Assembly: GCA_945949395.1 (NCBI GenBank)
Contig: CAMFEK010000002.1
Span: 106,645-170,644, forward strand
Source of the DNA: an uncultured Clostridia bacterium
GTDB lineage: Bacteria > Bacillota > Clostridia > Christensenellales > Borkfalkiaceae
Reading direction: 5' to 3'
DNA: 64,000 bases
The notes under the pieces were generated by a model, which worked only from the letters and a program-made list of their open reading frames with translations, did not search any database and was not told the DNA's origin. Each line of letters starts with the position of its first letter. Positions within the stretch are counted from its first letter, which is position 1. Positions 7,255-14,678 of this stretch are shown one piece after another. Both the position numbers and the translations under genes were made by a program.

Positions 7255-7752
7255 ATGCAAAATCTGATTATCGGCACCGTGTTAAAGCCGCAGGGGATCC
7301 GCGGGGAGATCAAAATAAAGTCTTTCACGGACTATCCCGAGGACGTCAAAAAATTCAAAACCGTCATCATCGGCGGGATAAGCTATAAGGTGCTCTCCTG
7401 CCGCGTGGACGCGGAGGCGGTCTTTCTCATGCTCCGCGGCATCGCCGATCGCGACGCCGCCGAGGGGCTACGCGGCAAAAACGTGGAAGCCTCCCGCGAG
7501 GACGCGCCCGCGTTGGAGGAGGGCGTCTTCTATATCGTCGATCTCATCGGCTGCAAGCTCGTCACGGAAGAGGGCGTGGAACTGGGGATCCTCACGGATA
7601 TCACTTCCGCCGCAACCGATATCTATACCGTGAAGATGGGCGAAAAGGACGTGATGTTCCCCGCCGTCAAGGGCGTCGTGGTGAATACGGATATCGAGAA
7701 TCAGATCATCACCGTCAACAAAAAAGCGTTCTACGAAGTGGCGGTGCTGTAA
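7255..7752 (+). CDS. rimM: 16S rRNA processing protein RimM
   Basis: 165 aa. It starts with the RimM N-terminal beta-barrel signature (IIGTVLKPQGIRGEIKIKSF) and has a C-terminal PRC-barrel (VFYIVDLIGCKLVTEEG onward). RimM binds S19 and assists 30S head maturation. GGGAG lies 8 nt before the ATG, and the stop is separated from the trmD ATG by no intervening bases. Confidence 0.95.
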   Translation: MQNLIIGTVLKPQGIRGEIKIKSFTDYPEDVKKFKTVIIGGISYKVLSCRVDAEAVFLMLRGIADRDAAEGLRGKNVEASREDAPALEEGVFYIVDLIGCKLVTEEGVELGILTDITSAATDIYTVKMGEKDVMFPAVKGVVVNTDIENQIITVNKKAFYEVAVL

Positions 7753-8421
7753 ATGAGAATCGATATTTTAACGCTCTTCCCCGAAATGTTCTCTTCTTTG
7801 CGGGAGAGCATCATCGGCAGAGCGCAAAAGGACGGCAAGGTGGAGATCTTCGTGCACAATATCCGAGACTATACCGAGGATAAGCACATGAAGTGCGACG
7901 ACTACCCCTTCGGGGGCGGCGCGGGTATGGTCATGATGGCGCAACCCATCGGCTCCTGTATCGAAGCCGTCGATCCGAATCACGAGGCGCATAGAATTTA
8001 TATGTCCCCCAAGGGCAGGGTGTTCTGTCAGCAAAAGGTGTACGAGCTTTTGGAATACGACAGACTGTTGCTCCTCTGCGGGCACTACGAGGGGGTCGAT
8101 CAGCGTGCGATCGATCTGTTTATCGACGAGGAGATTTCCATCGGCGACTACGTATTGACGGGGGGTGAGCTTCCCGCTATGGTCGTGACGGACAGCGTCT
8201 GCCGCTACGTGGACGGCGTGCTCAACACCTCCTCTTTGGTGGACGAGAGCTTTGCCGATAACCTTTTGGAATATCCGCAGTACACCCGTCCCCCCGAATA
8301 CAGGGGATTGAAGGTTCCCGACGTGTTGCGTTCGGGCGATCACGGCAAAATAGACCGTTGGAGACGGGAACAGGCGCTTATTGTCACCGAAAAGATGAGA
8401 CCCGACCTGTTAAAAGGATGA
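7753..8421 (+). CDS. trmD: tRNA (guanine-37-N1)-methyltransferase TrmD
   Basis: 222 aa. A SPOUT methyltransferase with LLLCGHYEGVDQR and the trefoil-knot segment ISIGDYVLTGGELPAM that binds S-adenosylmethionine. It forms m1G37 next to the anticodon and so prevents +1 frameshifting. It starts immediately after the rimM stop, indicating translational coupling. It is slightly shorter than the E. coli enzyme at the C-terminus. Confidence 0.96.
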   Translation: MRIDILTLFPEMFSSLRESIIGRAQKDGKVEIFVHNIRDYTEDKHMKCDDYPFGGGAGMVMMAQPIGSCIEAVDPNHEAHRIYMSPKGRVFCQQKVYELLEYDRLLLLCGHYEGVDQRAIDLFIDEEISIGDYVLTGGELPAMVVTDSVCRYVDGVLNTSSLVDESFADNLLEYPQYTRPPEYRGLKVPDVLRSGDHGKIDRWRREQALIVTEKMRPDLLKG

Positions 8422-8453
8422 GAGCGCGCGGCGCAATCGATAGAGGAGAATAC

Positions 8454-9320
8454 ATGAAAAAAATTCAATGGTTCCCCGGGCACATGACGAAAGCCATGCG
8501 CGAAATGGAGGAACAGAAAAAACTTGCCGACGGCGTCATCGTCGTGCTCGACGCGCGCGCGCCCGCGGCGTCCTTAAATAAAAACTTAAAGAATATTTTC
8601 GGCGAAAAGCCGATTTTATACGTGTTGAACAAAGCAGACCTCGCCGATCCGAAAAAGACGGAAGGCTTTTTGCGCCTGATCGAGAGCAAGGGCAGAATGG
8701 CGGTAAAGGCTTGCGGCACCAGCCAAAATTCCAAGCGTTTCCTCTTCGCCAAGATCGAACAGATGGTCAGGGAAAAGCGCGAGCGCGCGGAAGCCAAGGG
8801 CATCAACCGCTCCTTCCACTTTATGGTGGCGGGTATTCCCAACACGGGCAAGAGCACCGTCATCAACCTGTTAAGCGGCGTGAAAAAGGCGGAAACGGGG
8901 GATAAAGCGGGCGTCACCCGTCAGGTGCGCTGGATCCGCTGTTCCTCCTTCGACCTTTTGGATACGCCGGGCACCATGCCCCCTTCCTGCGAGGATCAGA
9001 CGCTCGCCAAGCATCTCGCCTACATCGGGTGCATCAACGACGCCATTTTGGATATGGACGACGTCGTGTTGGAGCTGCTCAAGGAGCTTTCCGTGCTGTA
9101 CCCCGAACGGCTCGCCGAGCGTTACGGCATCGAGGATAGAGAGATGCCGCCCCTTTGTATGCTCGAAACGGTATGCAGGCGCAGAGGCTTTTTGATGAAG
9201 GGCGGAAAAGAATTCGACTACGAAAAGGGCATTCGCGCCGTCATCGACGATCTGAGAAAGGGGCGGCTCGGTCAGATCGGCTTTGAAAACGCCGACGACT
9301 ACGCGGACTTGGATTTTTAA
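8454..9320 (+). CDS. rbgA: Ribosome biogenesis GTPase RbgA (YlqF)
   Basis: 288 aa from ATG 8454 (AGAGGAG 5 nt upstream); a 96-nt longer frame overlaps trmD and lacks an RBS. Circularly permuted GTPase: G4 NKAD comes first, then G1 GIPNTGKST, G2 Thr in GVTR, and G3 DTPG. The N-terminal QWFPGHM and the C-terminal ANTAR-like RNA-binding helices are typical. It assists late 50S assembly. Confidence 0.95.
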   Translation: MKKIQWFPGHMTKAMREMEEQKKLADGVIVVLDARAPAASLNKNLKNIFGEKPILYVLNKADLADPKKTEGFLRLIESKGRMAVKACGTSQNSKRFLFAKIEQMVREKRERAEAKGINRSFHFMVAGIPNTGKSTVINLLSGVKKAETGDKAGVTRQVRWIRCSSFDLLDTPGTMPPSCEDQTLAKHLAYIGCINDAILDMDDVVLELLKELSVLYPERLAERYGIEDREMPPLCMLETVCRRRGFLMKGGKEFDYEKGIRAVIDDLRKGRLGQIGFENADDYADLDF

Positions 9321-9328
9321 CGTTTATC

Positions 9329-9937
9329 ATGGAACTACAAGAGAAATTACTCATCGAGAAACAACTTTTCGCTGCGGGATACCGCTTTATCGCCGCTTGC
9401 GACGAGGTGGGCAGGGGCCCCTTGGCGGGACCCGTCGTCTGCGCCGCCGTCATCCTGCCGATCGGAGAGGGGGAGCTGATCGAGGGCGTGGACGATTCCA
9501 AAAAACTTTCCGCCAAAAAACGGGAAAAGCTGGACGCGCTCATTCGGGAAAAGGCGATCGCCTATGCCGTTTGCGAGGTGGATAACACCGTCATCGACGA
9601 GATCAACATCTTGCAGGCGACGAGACTGTGCATGAAGCGGGCGGTGGAAAGTTTGTCGATAACGCCCGATTTCGTCATCACCGACGGGAATATGACGCTC
9701 GATATTCCCTTCCCGCAAAGGAGCATCGTCGGTGGCGACGCCGCCTGCTATTCGATCGGCGCGGCGAGCATCGTCGCCAAAGTGTATCGGGATCGGCTCA
9801 TGGAGGATTTCGCGAAAGAATATCCCTATTACGCCTTTGAAAAGAACAAGGGCTACGGTACCAAAGCGCATATCGAGGGAATCAGGGAGCACGGCTTATG
9901 CAACATTCACCGAAAAACTTTTACAACAAAATTTTAG
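9329..9937 (+). CDS. rnhB: Ribonuclease HII
   Basis: 202 aa. The active-site carboxylates are in ACDEVGRG (D25, E26), ITDGN and GGDAA...SIVAKVYRD. It removes ribonucleotides from DNA and RNA of RNA-DNA hybrids. No clear Shine-Dalgarno precedes the ATG at 9329, and the gene lies 8 bp after rbgA, so it may depend on re-initiation. Confidence 0.94.
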   Translation: MELQEKLLIEKQLFAAGYRFIAACDEVGRGPLAGPVVCAAVILPIGEGELIEGVDDSKKLSAKKREKLDALIREKAIAYAVCEVDNTVIDEINILQATRLCMKRAVESLSITPDFVITDGNMTLDIPFPQRSIVGGDAACYSIGAASIVAKVYRDRLMEDFAKEYPYYAFEKNKGYGTKAHIEGIREHGLCNIHRKTFTTKF

Positions 9938-10251
9938 GCGCTTACGGGGAAGCGCTCGCCGTAAAAATGCTCAAAAAGAAGGGCTATCGAATTCTTGCGC
10001 GCAATTACCGTTGCTTTTACGGTGAGGCGGATATCGTCGCGCAGGACGGAGAAGATATCGTCTTTATCGAGGTAAAGACTCGGTCGAATACCGATTTCGG
10101 CGCGCCCGTTGAGGCGGTCGATGATAGAAAACAGCAAAAGTACTACGACATCGCCGCGCATTACGTAAAAAATATCGAAAAAGTGCCCGTCCGATTCGAC
10201 GTGGTGGAGATTTTGCGCGGAAAAGCAACGCATATCCGCAATGCATTCTAA
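9898..10251 (+). CDS. yraN: YraN/UPF0102 endonuclease-like protein
   Basis: 117 aa. It overlaps rnhB by 40 bp, with AGGGAG inside rnhB serving as RBS. The fold is restriction-endonuclease-like: GEALAVKMLKKKGYRIL, GEADIVAQDG and IVFIEVKTRS supply the E, D and E-x-K residues of the nuclease core. The cellular role is not established; the gene is often next to rnhB or yifB, as here. Confidence 0.92.
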   Translation: MQHSPKNFYNKILGAYGEALAVKMLKKKGYRILARNYRCFYGEADIVAQDGEDIVFIEVKTRSNTDFGAPVEAVDDRKQQKYYDIAAHYVKNIEKVPVRFDVVEILRGKATHIRNAF

Positions 10252-10289
10252 AAAATGTGACAAAACTTAGAAAATCTTCTTTCAAGCTG

Positions 10290-10318
10290 TTGACAATTGA
10301 AGGAAACTGTGCTACAAT
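10290..10318 (+). promoter_or_regulatory. sigma-A promoter of the non-coding RNA gene
   Basis: TTGACA (10290-10295), 17-bp spacer, TACAAT (10313-10318). It lies after the yraN stop, and the only gene downstream on this strand before the next terminator is the RNA itself. Confidence 0.85.
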
Positions 10319-10324
10319 ACAGAT

Positions 10325-10498
10325 GATCGAAAGATCGTTCCTATTTTTTATCAGCCCACCCCCTATTGTCATTTGTAGGGGAATGTGAGTTTCTCTTTTT
10401 CTACACATTCCCCAATTTTGAAAACAGGTTTGCCGTAGATAAGCGGCGTATAAAAAATCCCCCGAACCGTTACTCCTCGGTTCGGGGATCTTTTTTTT
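10325..10498 (+). ncRNA. Free-standing structured RNA of about 174 nt, possibly 6S RNA
   Basis: Bounded by its own promoter and a strong terminator (arms at 10457-10469 and 10478-10489, then eight T). No ORF of note. Visible pairings are a small hairpin GATC-GAAA-GATC near the 5' end; ATTTTTTAT (10343-10351) with ATAAAAAAT (10450-10458) closing the molecule; GGGGAATGTG with CACATTCCCC as a 10-bp apical hairpin; a competing CCCCTA/TAGGGG hairpin sharing the same GGGG; and GCCG/CGGC on the 3' side. A closing stem, a large asymmetric bubble with a small 3'-side hairpin and an apical stem is the layout of 6S RNA, but the sequence is not diagnostic. It is not a T-box or a leader because the next gene is convergent. 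Confidence 0.6.
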
Positions 10499-10506
10499 GA
10501 TATCGT

Positions 10507-10536
10507 AAAAAACCTCCTCGCCGTGCGGCGAGGAGG
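10507..10536 (-). terminator. Terminator of pgi
   Basis: CCTCCTCGCC (10513-10522) and GGCGAGGAGG (10527-10536) form a 10-bp stem with a 4-nt loop. On the minus strand it is followed by TTTTTT. Confidence 0.88.
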
Positions 10537-10544
10537 AATTTCGT

Positions 10545-11969
10545 TTAGATGATGTATTTTTTGTCGAGCGCGGGAGCGGAGTCGAGCTCTGCCTTCTTCG
10601 CCTCGTAGCCCTTTTTGCCGAGCAGGGCGAAGGTCGCCTTTTTGCCGTTTTCCACGCCGGGCTGGTTGAAGGTGTCGATGTTGAGCATATGACCCGTGTA
10701 AGCGGTCTGCATTTCGAGCAAGAAGAGGAGCTGTCCCAAAGTGAACTCGTTGAGTTCGGGGAGCGTGATGGTGTAGTTCATTCTGCCCTGTTTCATCAGC
10801 GCGTAAGCGGTAGCCTTGTTTTCCGCCTGAATGAGTTCTTCCATGGTGTGTCCGCCGAGGAATCCGACATCGGGAACGTCCTCGCAGCCGTGGGGAATGG
10901 GCATGGAATACTTATATTTGCCGAGGGAGATGAAGGTGATGACCTTATCGAAGGGACCTTCGGTATAGAGCTGTACCTGGCTGTGCTGATCGGTGACGCC
11001 GAGCGCCTTTACGGGCGTCTGCCCCACGTTGCAATCCTCGCCCGTCAGGGTCTTGTTCTTGCCGAGGGATTCCGCCCAAAGCTGCGCGTACCAGTCGGCG
11101 AGGAATTTCAGGTTATCGGAGTAGGGCATCATGACGCCGATATTCTTTCCGTCCTGCATGGCGGCGTACTGCAATACGGCGCTCATCAGAGCGGGGTTCT
11201 TGGCGGGATCCTTTTCCTTGCACTGCTCGTCCATGTAAGCGGCGCCCTCTAACATCTTCTTGATGTCGATGCCGAGCACGGCTGCGGGCAACAGTCCCAC
11301 GGGGCACATTTCGGAGAATCTTCCGCCTACGCCGTCGGGGAGAACGTATTTCTTCACGTCGCCGCCGAGCTGCTGATCGATTTTAATGAGATTGCCTCTG
11401 CAAGCGTCCGTCGTGAAAATGACGTTGTCCTTGATATTGACGCCCGCCTTCGTAAGAAGATCGAGCAAAATGAGGTACTGCGTCATCGTCTCGCTGGTCG
11501 CGCCGGACTTGGAAATCACGTTAAAGCAGGTCTTGGCGGGATCGATCACGTCGAGCAGATCGTGCATTCTGACGGGGTCTACGTTGTCCTCTACGTAGAA
11601 CTTGGGACCCTTTCTCTTTTCCTTGGGAAGCTCGTTGTAATGCAAATGACAAAGAGCCGTGAACGCCATGATGGGACCGAGCGCGCTGCCGCCGATGCCG
11701 AGAACGACGAAGTTTTCAAACTTTTCTCTTACGCCCTTTGCGGTTTCTAAGATATCCGCCACGATCTCGTCCTGGTTGTAGGGAAGCTCCGTCCAGCCCA
11801 TAAACAGATCGTCTCTGCCGCGGTTTGCCGCTACGTAGTCGTAAGCGGCTGCCGCTTTGTCTGCGTAGGAAGCGAGTTTTTCGTCGGTGAAACCCTTGTC
11901 ACCGAGAAATTTATCCATCATGTTGTTGTAATCAATGGTAATTTTCATCGATTCGTCGAATTTTGCCAT
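10545..11969 (-). CDS. pgi: Glucose-6-phosphate isomerase
   Basis: 474 aa from the ATG complementary to 11967-11969, set by GGAGG 9 nt upstream and by the promoter at 12007-12035; the longer frame to 12272 runs antisense through spoVB and is ignored. Two sugar-isomerase (SIS) domains: GIGGSALGP, ISKSGATSET (phosphate binding) and GGRFSEMCPVGLLPA with the catalytic Glu, then TDQHSQVQLYTEGP carrying the catalytic His. It interconverts glucose-6-phosphate and fructose-6-phosphate in glycolysis. Length and motifs match the Firmicutes type. Confidence 0.96.
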   Translation of the reverse strand: MAKFDESMKITIDYNNMMDKFLGDKGFTDEKLASYADKAAAAYDYVAANRGRDDLFMGWTELPYNQDEIVADILETAKGVREKFENFVVLGIGGSALGPIMAFTALCHLHYNELPKEKRKGPKFYVEDNVDPVRMHDLLDVIDPAKTCFNVISKSGATSETMTQYLILLDLLTKAGVNIKDNVIFTTDACRGNLIKIDQQLGGDVKKYVLPDGVGGRFSEMCPVGLLPAAVLGIDIKKMLEGAAYMDEQCKEKDPAKNPALMSAVLQYAAMQDGKNIGVMMPYSDNLKFLADWYAQLWAESLGKNKTLTGEDCNVGQTPVKALGVTDQHSQVQLYTEGPFDKVITFISLGKYKYSMPIPHGCEDVPDVGFLGGHTMEELIQAENKATAYALMKQGRMNYTITLPELNEFTLGQLLFLLEMQTAYTGHMLNIDTFNQPGVENGKKATFALLGKKGYEAKKAELDSAPALDKKYII

Positions 11970-12006
11970 CTTTTCTAATCCTCCGAAAAAAATTTTCTTC
12001 CTATTT

Positions 12007-12035
12007 ATTTTAATGGTTTTCGCCCCTTCTGTCAA
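12007..12035 (-). promoter_or_regulatory. sigma-A promoter of pgi, -35 overlapping the spoVB stop
   Basis: Minus strand TTGACA (12035-12030), 17-bp spacer, TAAAAT (12012-12007). The TGA stop codon of spoVB (12034-12032) is part of the -35 hexamer. Confidence 0.8.
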
Positions 12036-13546
12036 TAGGTGAATTGCTTTTTTTTGAAAAGTTTTTTGAGCTGAGCGCGGGGAATCAAATCGAGCAGCAG
12101 GGAAAGAAGGAGGGCGGTCAACCCCATCGAAAGGAGGGTGGCGGCGAGGGCGAACGGATAGGAGAAAAGCTTTAACGAAAGATCGTAGTACAGCGTGCCG
12201 CTCAAGCACATCAAAAGGGAAAACAGGCAGGCTTTGAAGAGAAAAGCTAAATATTTCGGCTTTTGCACGCACTTTTTATGCAGTAAAATCAAATCGAGCG
12301 CGCAGGAGAGGGTAAAGTTTGCGCACATGCCGACGGTTAAGGCGTATACGCCGATCGCCTGCGGCAAAAACCAAAGACAGAGCAGCAGCGCCGCCGCGCC
12401 GAGCAGGTAATTGAGGAGCGTCTGTTTTTCCAACTGCAGGGAGTTGAGCATACTCGTGGTAATCATGGAAACGCTCATGGGCAAGAGCATCAGGCAGGAA
12501 TAAGAGATCATTTCCCCCGCCTTTTCGCTCCCGTACAGCAGGAACCCTGCGTCCTTGCCGAGCACGAATAAAAAGGGTATCATCAGACAGGCGATGGCGA
12601 TGGTGAGAGTCAAGGCGTTTTCGATATCCTTCTTCAAGGCGCCGTGCCTTTGCTTATAGAAATTTTCCGAAAGCTCGGGGACGAGAACGAGCGAAAAGGA
12701 GCCGATGAGCGTGGAAGGGATAAACAGAATGGGGATCGCCATGCCGAACGCCACGCCGAATTCCGCCAAAGCCCTTTCGGAGGTCATTCCGCAGGAGATC
12801 AGCCTTGCCGGAAGCAAAACCGCCACCAGAGAATTGATGAGGGAGGTGGACGTCCGCATCGCCGTGATGGGTACGGAGGAGGAGAACAGGGGGCGCATCT
12901 CCCGCCGAGGGGAGGATAACCGTCCGCCCTTTGCAAAAAAATAGATGAGCGCGATGGCGAAGGAGCAGACGTAGGAGACGACGACGGCGAGGGCGGCCCG
13001 TTTGGCGCCCGTAAGAAAGTCGGTTGCCCGCAACACGAGCACCGTGCCCACCGTGATCATCACGGCTTCTTCGGCGATCTCGATCAGAGAATATGCCAAA
13101 AACTGCTTGTTCCCCCAAAAGGAACCCCGCAAAACGGCGTACACCGAGTTAAAGACGAGCCCGAACAGCATGATGAGGAAGAGGCTTTCCGCGTTTTTAT
13201 CGGAAAAGAGAAAGCCGAGCGAGTCGTGAAAGAAGATAAAAAAGAGAAAGACGGGCACGGAAAAGGCGAGGGAGAGCAGGATCCCCGCCGTCACGGACGA
13301 GCGTTCCCCTCTCAAGTTGTTTTCCGCCCTGTGCTTGGTGATCATGCGGGAGAGGGTGATGGGGATCCCGCTGGACGTCACGGTGACGAGCACCGCAAAC
13401 AGGGAAAGGGCGATCTGATACAGCCCCATTCCCGTTTCTTGGATCGTTCGGGAGAGGACGATGCGGTATAAAAAACCCAAAAATCGTTCGACGATGGAAA
13501 GCGCTGTCACGAGGGCGGCGGTTTGGTAAAGTTTCTTGGTTGCCAT
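12032..13546 (-). CDS. spoVB: MOP-superfamily flippase, SpoVB-like
   Basis: 504 aa with about 14 hydrophobic spans. The N-terminus (ALSIVERFLGFLYRIVLSRTIQETGMGLYQI) and the segment GSFWGNKQFL are characteristic of the stage V sporulation protein B/YtgP branch of polysaccharide exporters. SpoVB proteins flip lipid-linked peptidoglycan precursors or related polymers, in B. subtilis for spore cortex. No strong RBS precedes the ATG. Two spore-like genes lie divergently next to it, which favours the sporulation assignment over a general MurJ-like role, but the two cannot be separated by sequence here. Confidence 0.82.
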   Translation of the reverse strand: MATKKLYQTAALVTALSIVERFLGFLYRIVLSRTIQETGMGLYQIALSLFAVLVTVTSSGIPITLSRMITKHRAENNLRGERSSVTAGILLSLAFSVPVFLFFIFFHDSLGFLFSDKNAESLFLIMLFGLVFNSVYAVLRGSFWGNKQFLAYSLIEIAEEAVMITVGTVLVLRATDFLTGAKRAALAVVVSYVCSFAIALIYFFAKGGRLSSPRREMRPLFSSSVPITAMRTSTSLINSLVAVLLPARLISCGMTSERALAEFGVAFGMAIPILFIPSTLIGSFSLVLVPELSENFYKQRHGALKKDIENALTLTIAIACLMIPFLFVLGKDAGFLLYGSEKAGEMISYSCLMLLPMSVSMITTSMLNSLQLEKQTLLNYLLGAAALLLCLWFLPQAIGVYALTVGMCANFTLSCALDLILLHKKCVQKPKYLAFLFKACLFSLLMCLSGTLYYDLSLKLFSYPFALAATLLSMGLTALLLSLLLDLIPRAQLKKLFKKKQFTY

Positions 13547-13570
13547 ACGCTACAAATTTATGAAAAAAAA

Positions 13571-13599
13571 GTATCTTTTATGCCCGTAGTCCATAAAAT
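13571..13599 (+). promoter_or_regulatory. Possible sigma-E-type (mother-cell) promoter
   Basis: GTATCTT (13571-13577), 14-bp spacer, CATAAAAT (13592-13599). Compared with the sigma-E consensus KMATATT-N14/15-CATACAHT this scores 5/7 and 7/8. A sigma-A reading (TAAAAT) would have no -35. The expected +1 is near 13606, very close to the start codon. Confidence 0.45.
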
Positions 13600-13605
13600 A
13601 AGGGT

Positions 13606-13887
13606 ATGTTGAGGATCATTGAAAATCATTATTATCGCCTGAAAACGGGGGATACCCTCTCTTTGGTGGCAAAGGCGTATAAAATACCCGAATGCGCGCT
13701 CATCGGCTTGAACGGCTTAACGGAAGAGCCTTGGGCGGGCTATTTATTGAAACTCCCCTCTAAAGAATATTCCCTGTACACCGTGCAGGCGGGAGACAGC
13801 AAAAAAAATCTTTGCGGCAGCGAGGAACGCTATCGGGCGTTGAATTTTACCGACGAATTTTTTATCGGCATGAAAATTTTAATATAG
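13606..13887 (+). CDS. Small LysM-domain protein, probably spore-envelope associated
   Basis: 93 aa. Residues 9-50 form a LysM motif (YRLKTGDTLSLVAKAYKIP followed by a GLNGL segment and a YLLKLP strand); 54-92 is a second, degenerate LysM (YTVQAGD and GMKILI). No signal peptide or membrane segment, so it would stay in the producing cell, as SafA- or SpoVID-type spore proteins do. AAGGG ends 1 nt before the ATG, too close for normal use; an in-frame TTG at 13609 would be 4 nt away. The sigma-E-like promoter and the coat-like gene after it suggest mother-cell expression. Confidence 0.7.
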   Translation: MLRIIENHYYRLKTGDTLSLVAKAYKIPECALIGLNGLTEEPWAGYLLKLPSKEYSLYTVQAGDSKKNLCGSEERYRALNFTDEFFIGMKILI

Positions 13888-13940
13888 CGGGAAAGCCCCT
13901 TTCGGCGAGAGAAAGTATATCACGCTTTTTCCCTTCCTTT

Positions 13941-13948
13941 CATATAAT
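13941..13948 (+). promoter_or_regulatory. -10 element of the coat-like gene (CATATAAT)
   Basis: CATATAAT fits the sigma-E -10 CATACAHT at 7 of 8 positions and also contains sigma-A TATAAT. No convincing -35 is present for either, only a TATAT-rich stretch about 20 bp upstream. Confidence 0.4.
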
Positions 13949-13974
13949 AAGGTATACCAACAGGAGGTAAAAAA

Positions 13975-14625
13975 ATGTCGTTTTTCCTTAACTTTCAGTC
14001 GGATAAATGCCCGGGGACGATCAACAATAATCCCTTGAACGGACTTTGCGAAAAGGTCTGCATTCAAGCCGACAAGGTTTTTGACGCTTGCATCAAGCAG
14101 ACACAGCTTGAAGGATATAGTATTATGCCCACTTGCTTTTCACCCAAGGATCCCCCTTGTCCGCTCACCTTTTTGAGCGCCCGCTCCACGTCCGGCGTCG
14201 GCACGGTCTCTCAGATTTCCGTCGATCGGGACGATAAGGGCTGTTCCCGCGTGCAGTGTTTGGTTTCCATTCCCATGGAGATCCTCTATACGGACGCAAA
14301 CGGCGCGGAGGGGGTCGCCACGGGCGTGATCACCGTCTCGGAAGACGTATTGCTCTTCGTGCCCTGTCCTTCCATCATGCCCTATCAGATCACGGCTACC
14401 GTTTCCGCCGTCGCGCCGCAAGGAAGTTATTCCGTGGCGAAAAAGGGTTTCACCGTCAACGCCTGCATCACCGTCATTTTGCGCGTCACGATGCCCGTGG
14501 ACATTCTTCTCCCGTCCTACGGCTATTGCGCCATTCCGCCCGCGCAGGAGTACTCGCAGGAGGTCTGCTCGGACTTTTTCGAATTGCCCCTCTATCCGCA
14601 GGGAAGATCCTGTTCGAGAGGGTGA
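13975..14625 (+). CDS. Cys-rich protein, putative spore coat/exosporium component
   Basis: 216 aa, with CAGGAGGT 7 nt before the ATG. The N-terminus has the NGLCEKVCIQADKVFDAC block and a following CIKQTQ seen in clostridial spore-surface proteins related to SPOCS/DUF3794 domains. The middle (about 62-175) is beta-rich with several Cys, and the tail has three more Cys, giving about 15 Cys in all, fitting disulphide cross-linking. No signal peptide or membrane span. A -10 of sigma-E type and the neighbouring LysM and SpoVB genes support a coat role. A precise family name cannot be given by eye. Confidence 0.6.
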   Translation: MSFFLNFQSDKCPGTINNNPLNGLCEKVCIQADKVFDACIKQTQLEGYSIMPTCFSPKDPPCPLTFLSARSTSGVGTVSQISVDRDDKGCSRVQCLVSIPMEILYTDANGAEGVATGVITVSEDVLLFVPCPSIMPYQITATVSAVAPQGSYSVAKKGFTVNACITVILRVTMPVDILLPSYGYCAIPPAQEYSQEVCSDFFELPLYPQGRSCSRG

Positions 14626-14645
14626 AGAAGTCTTACATAACGGTT

Positions 14646-14678
14646 ACGCCCGTTGCTCTCGGCAACGGGCGTATTTTT
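14646..14678 (+). terminator. Terminator of the coat-like gene
   Basis: ACGCCCGTTGC and GCAACGGGCGT (14646-14672) pair with a short loop, followed by ATTTTTTATTTT. Confidence 0.85.

Noticed and set aside
10325-10498. T-box or leader interpretation of the structured RNA
   Set aside because: The next gene is convergent and a strong terminator ends the RNA; no T-box sequence is present.
10545-12272. Longer pgi reading frame with about 100 extra N-terminal residues
   Set aside because: The extension is antisense-like sequence within spoVB and upstream of the pgi promoter; the ATG at 11969 has GGAGG.
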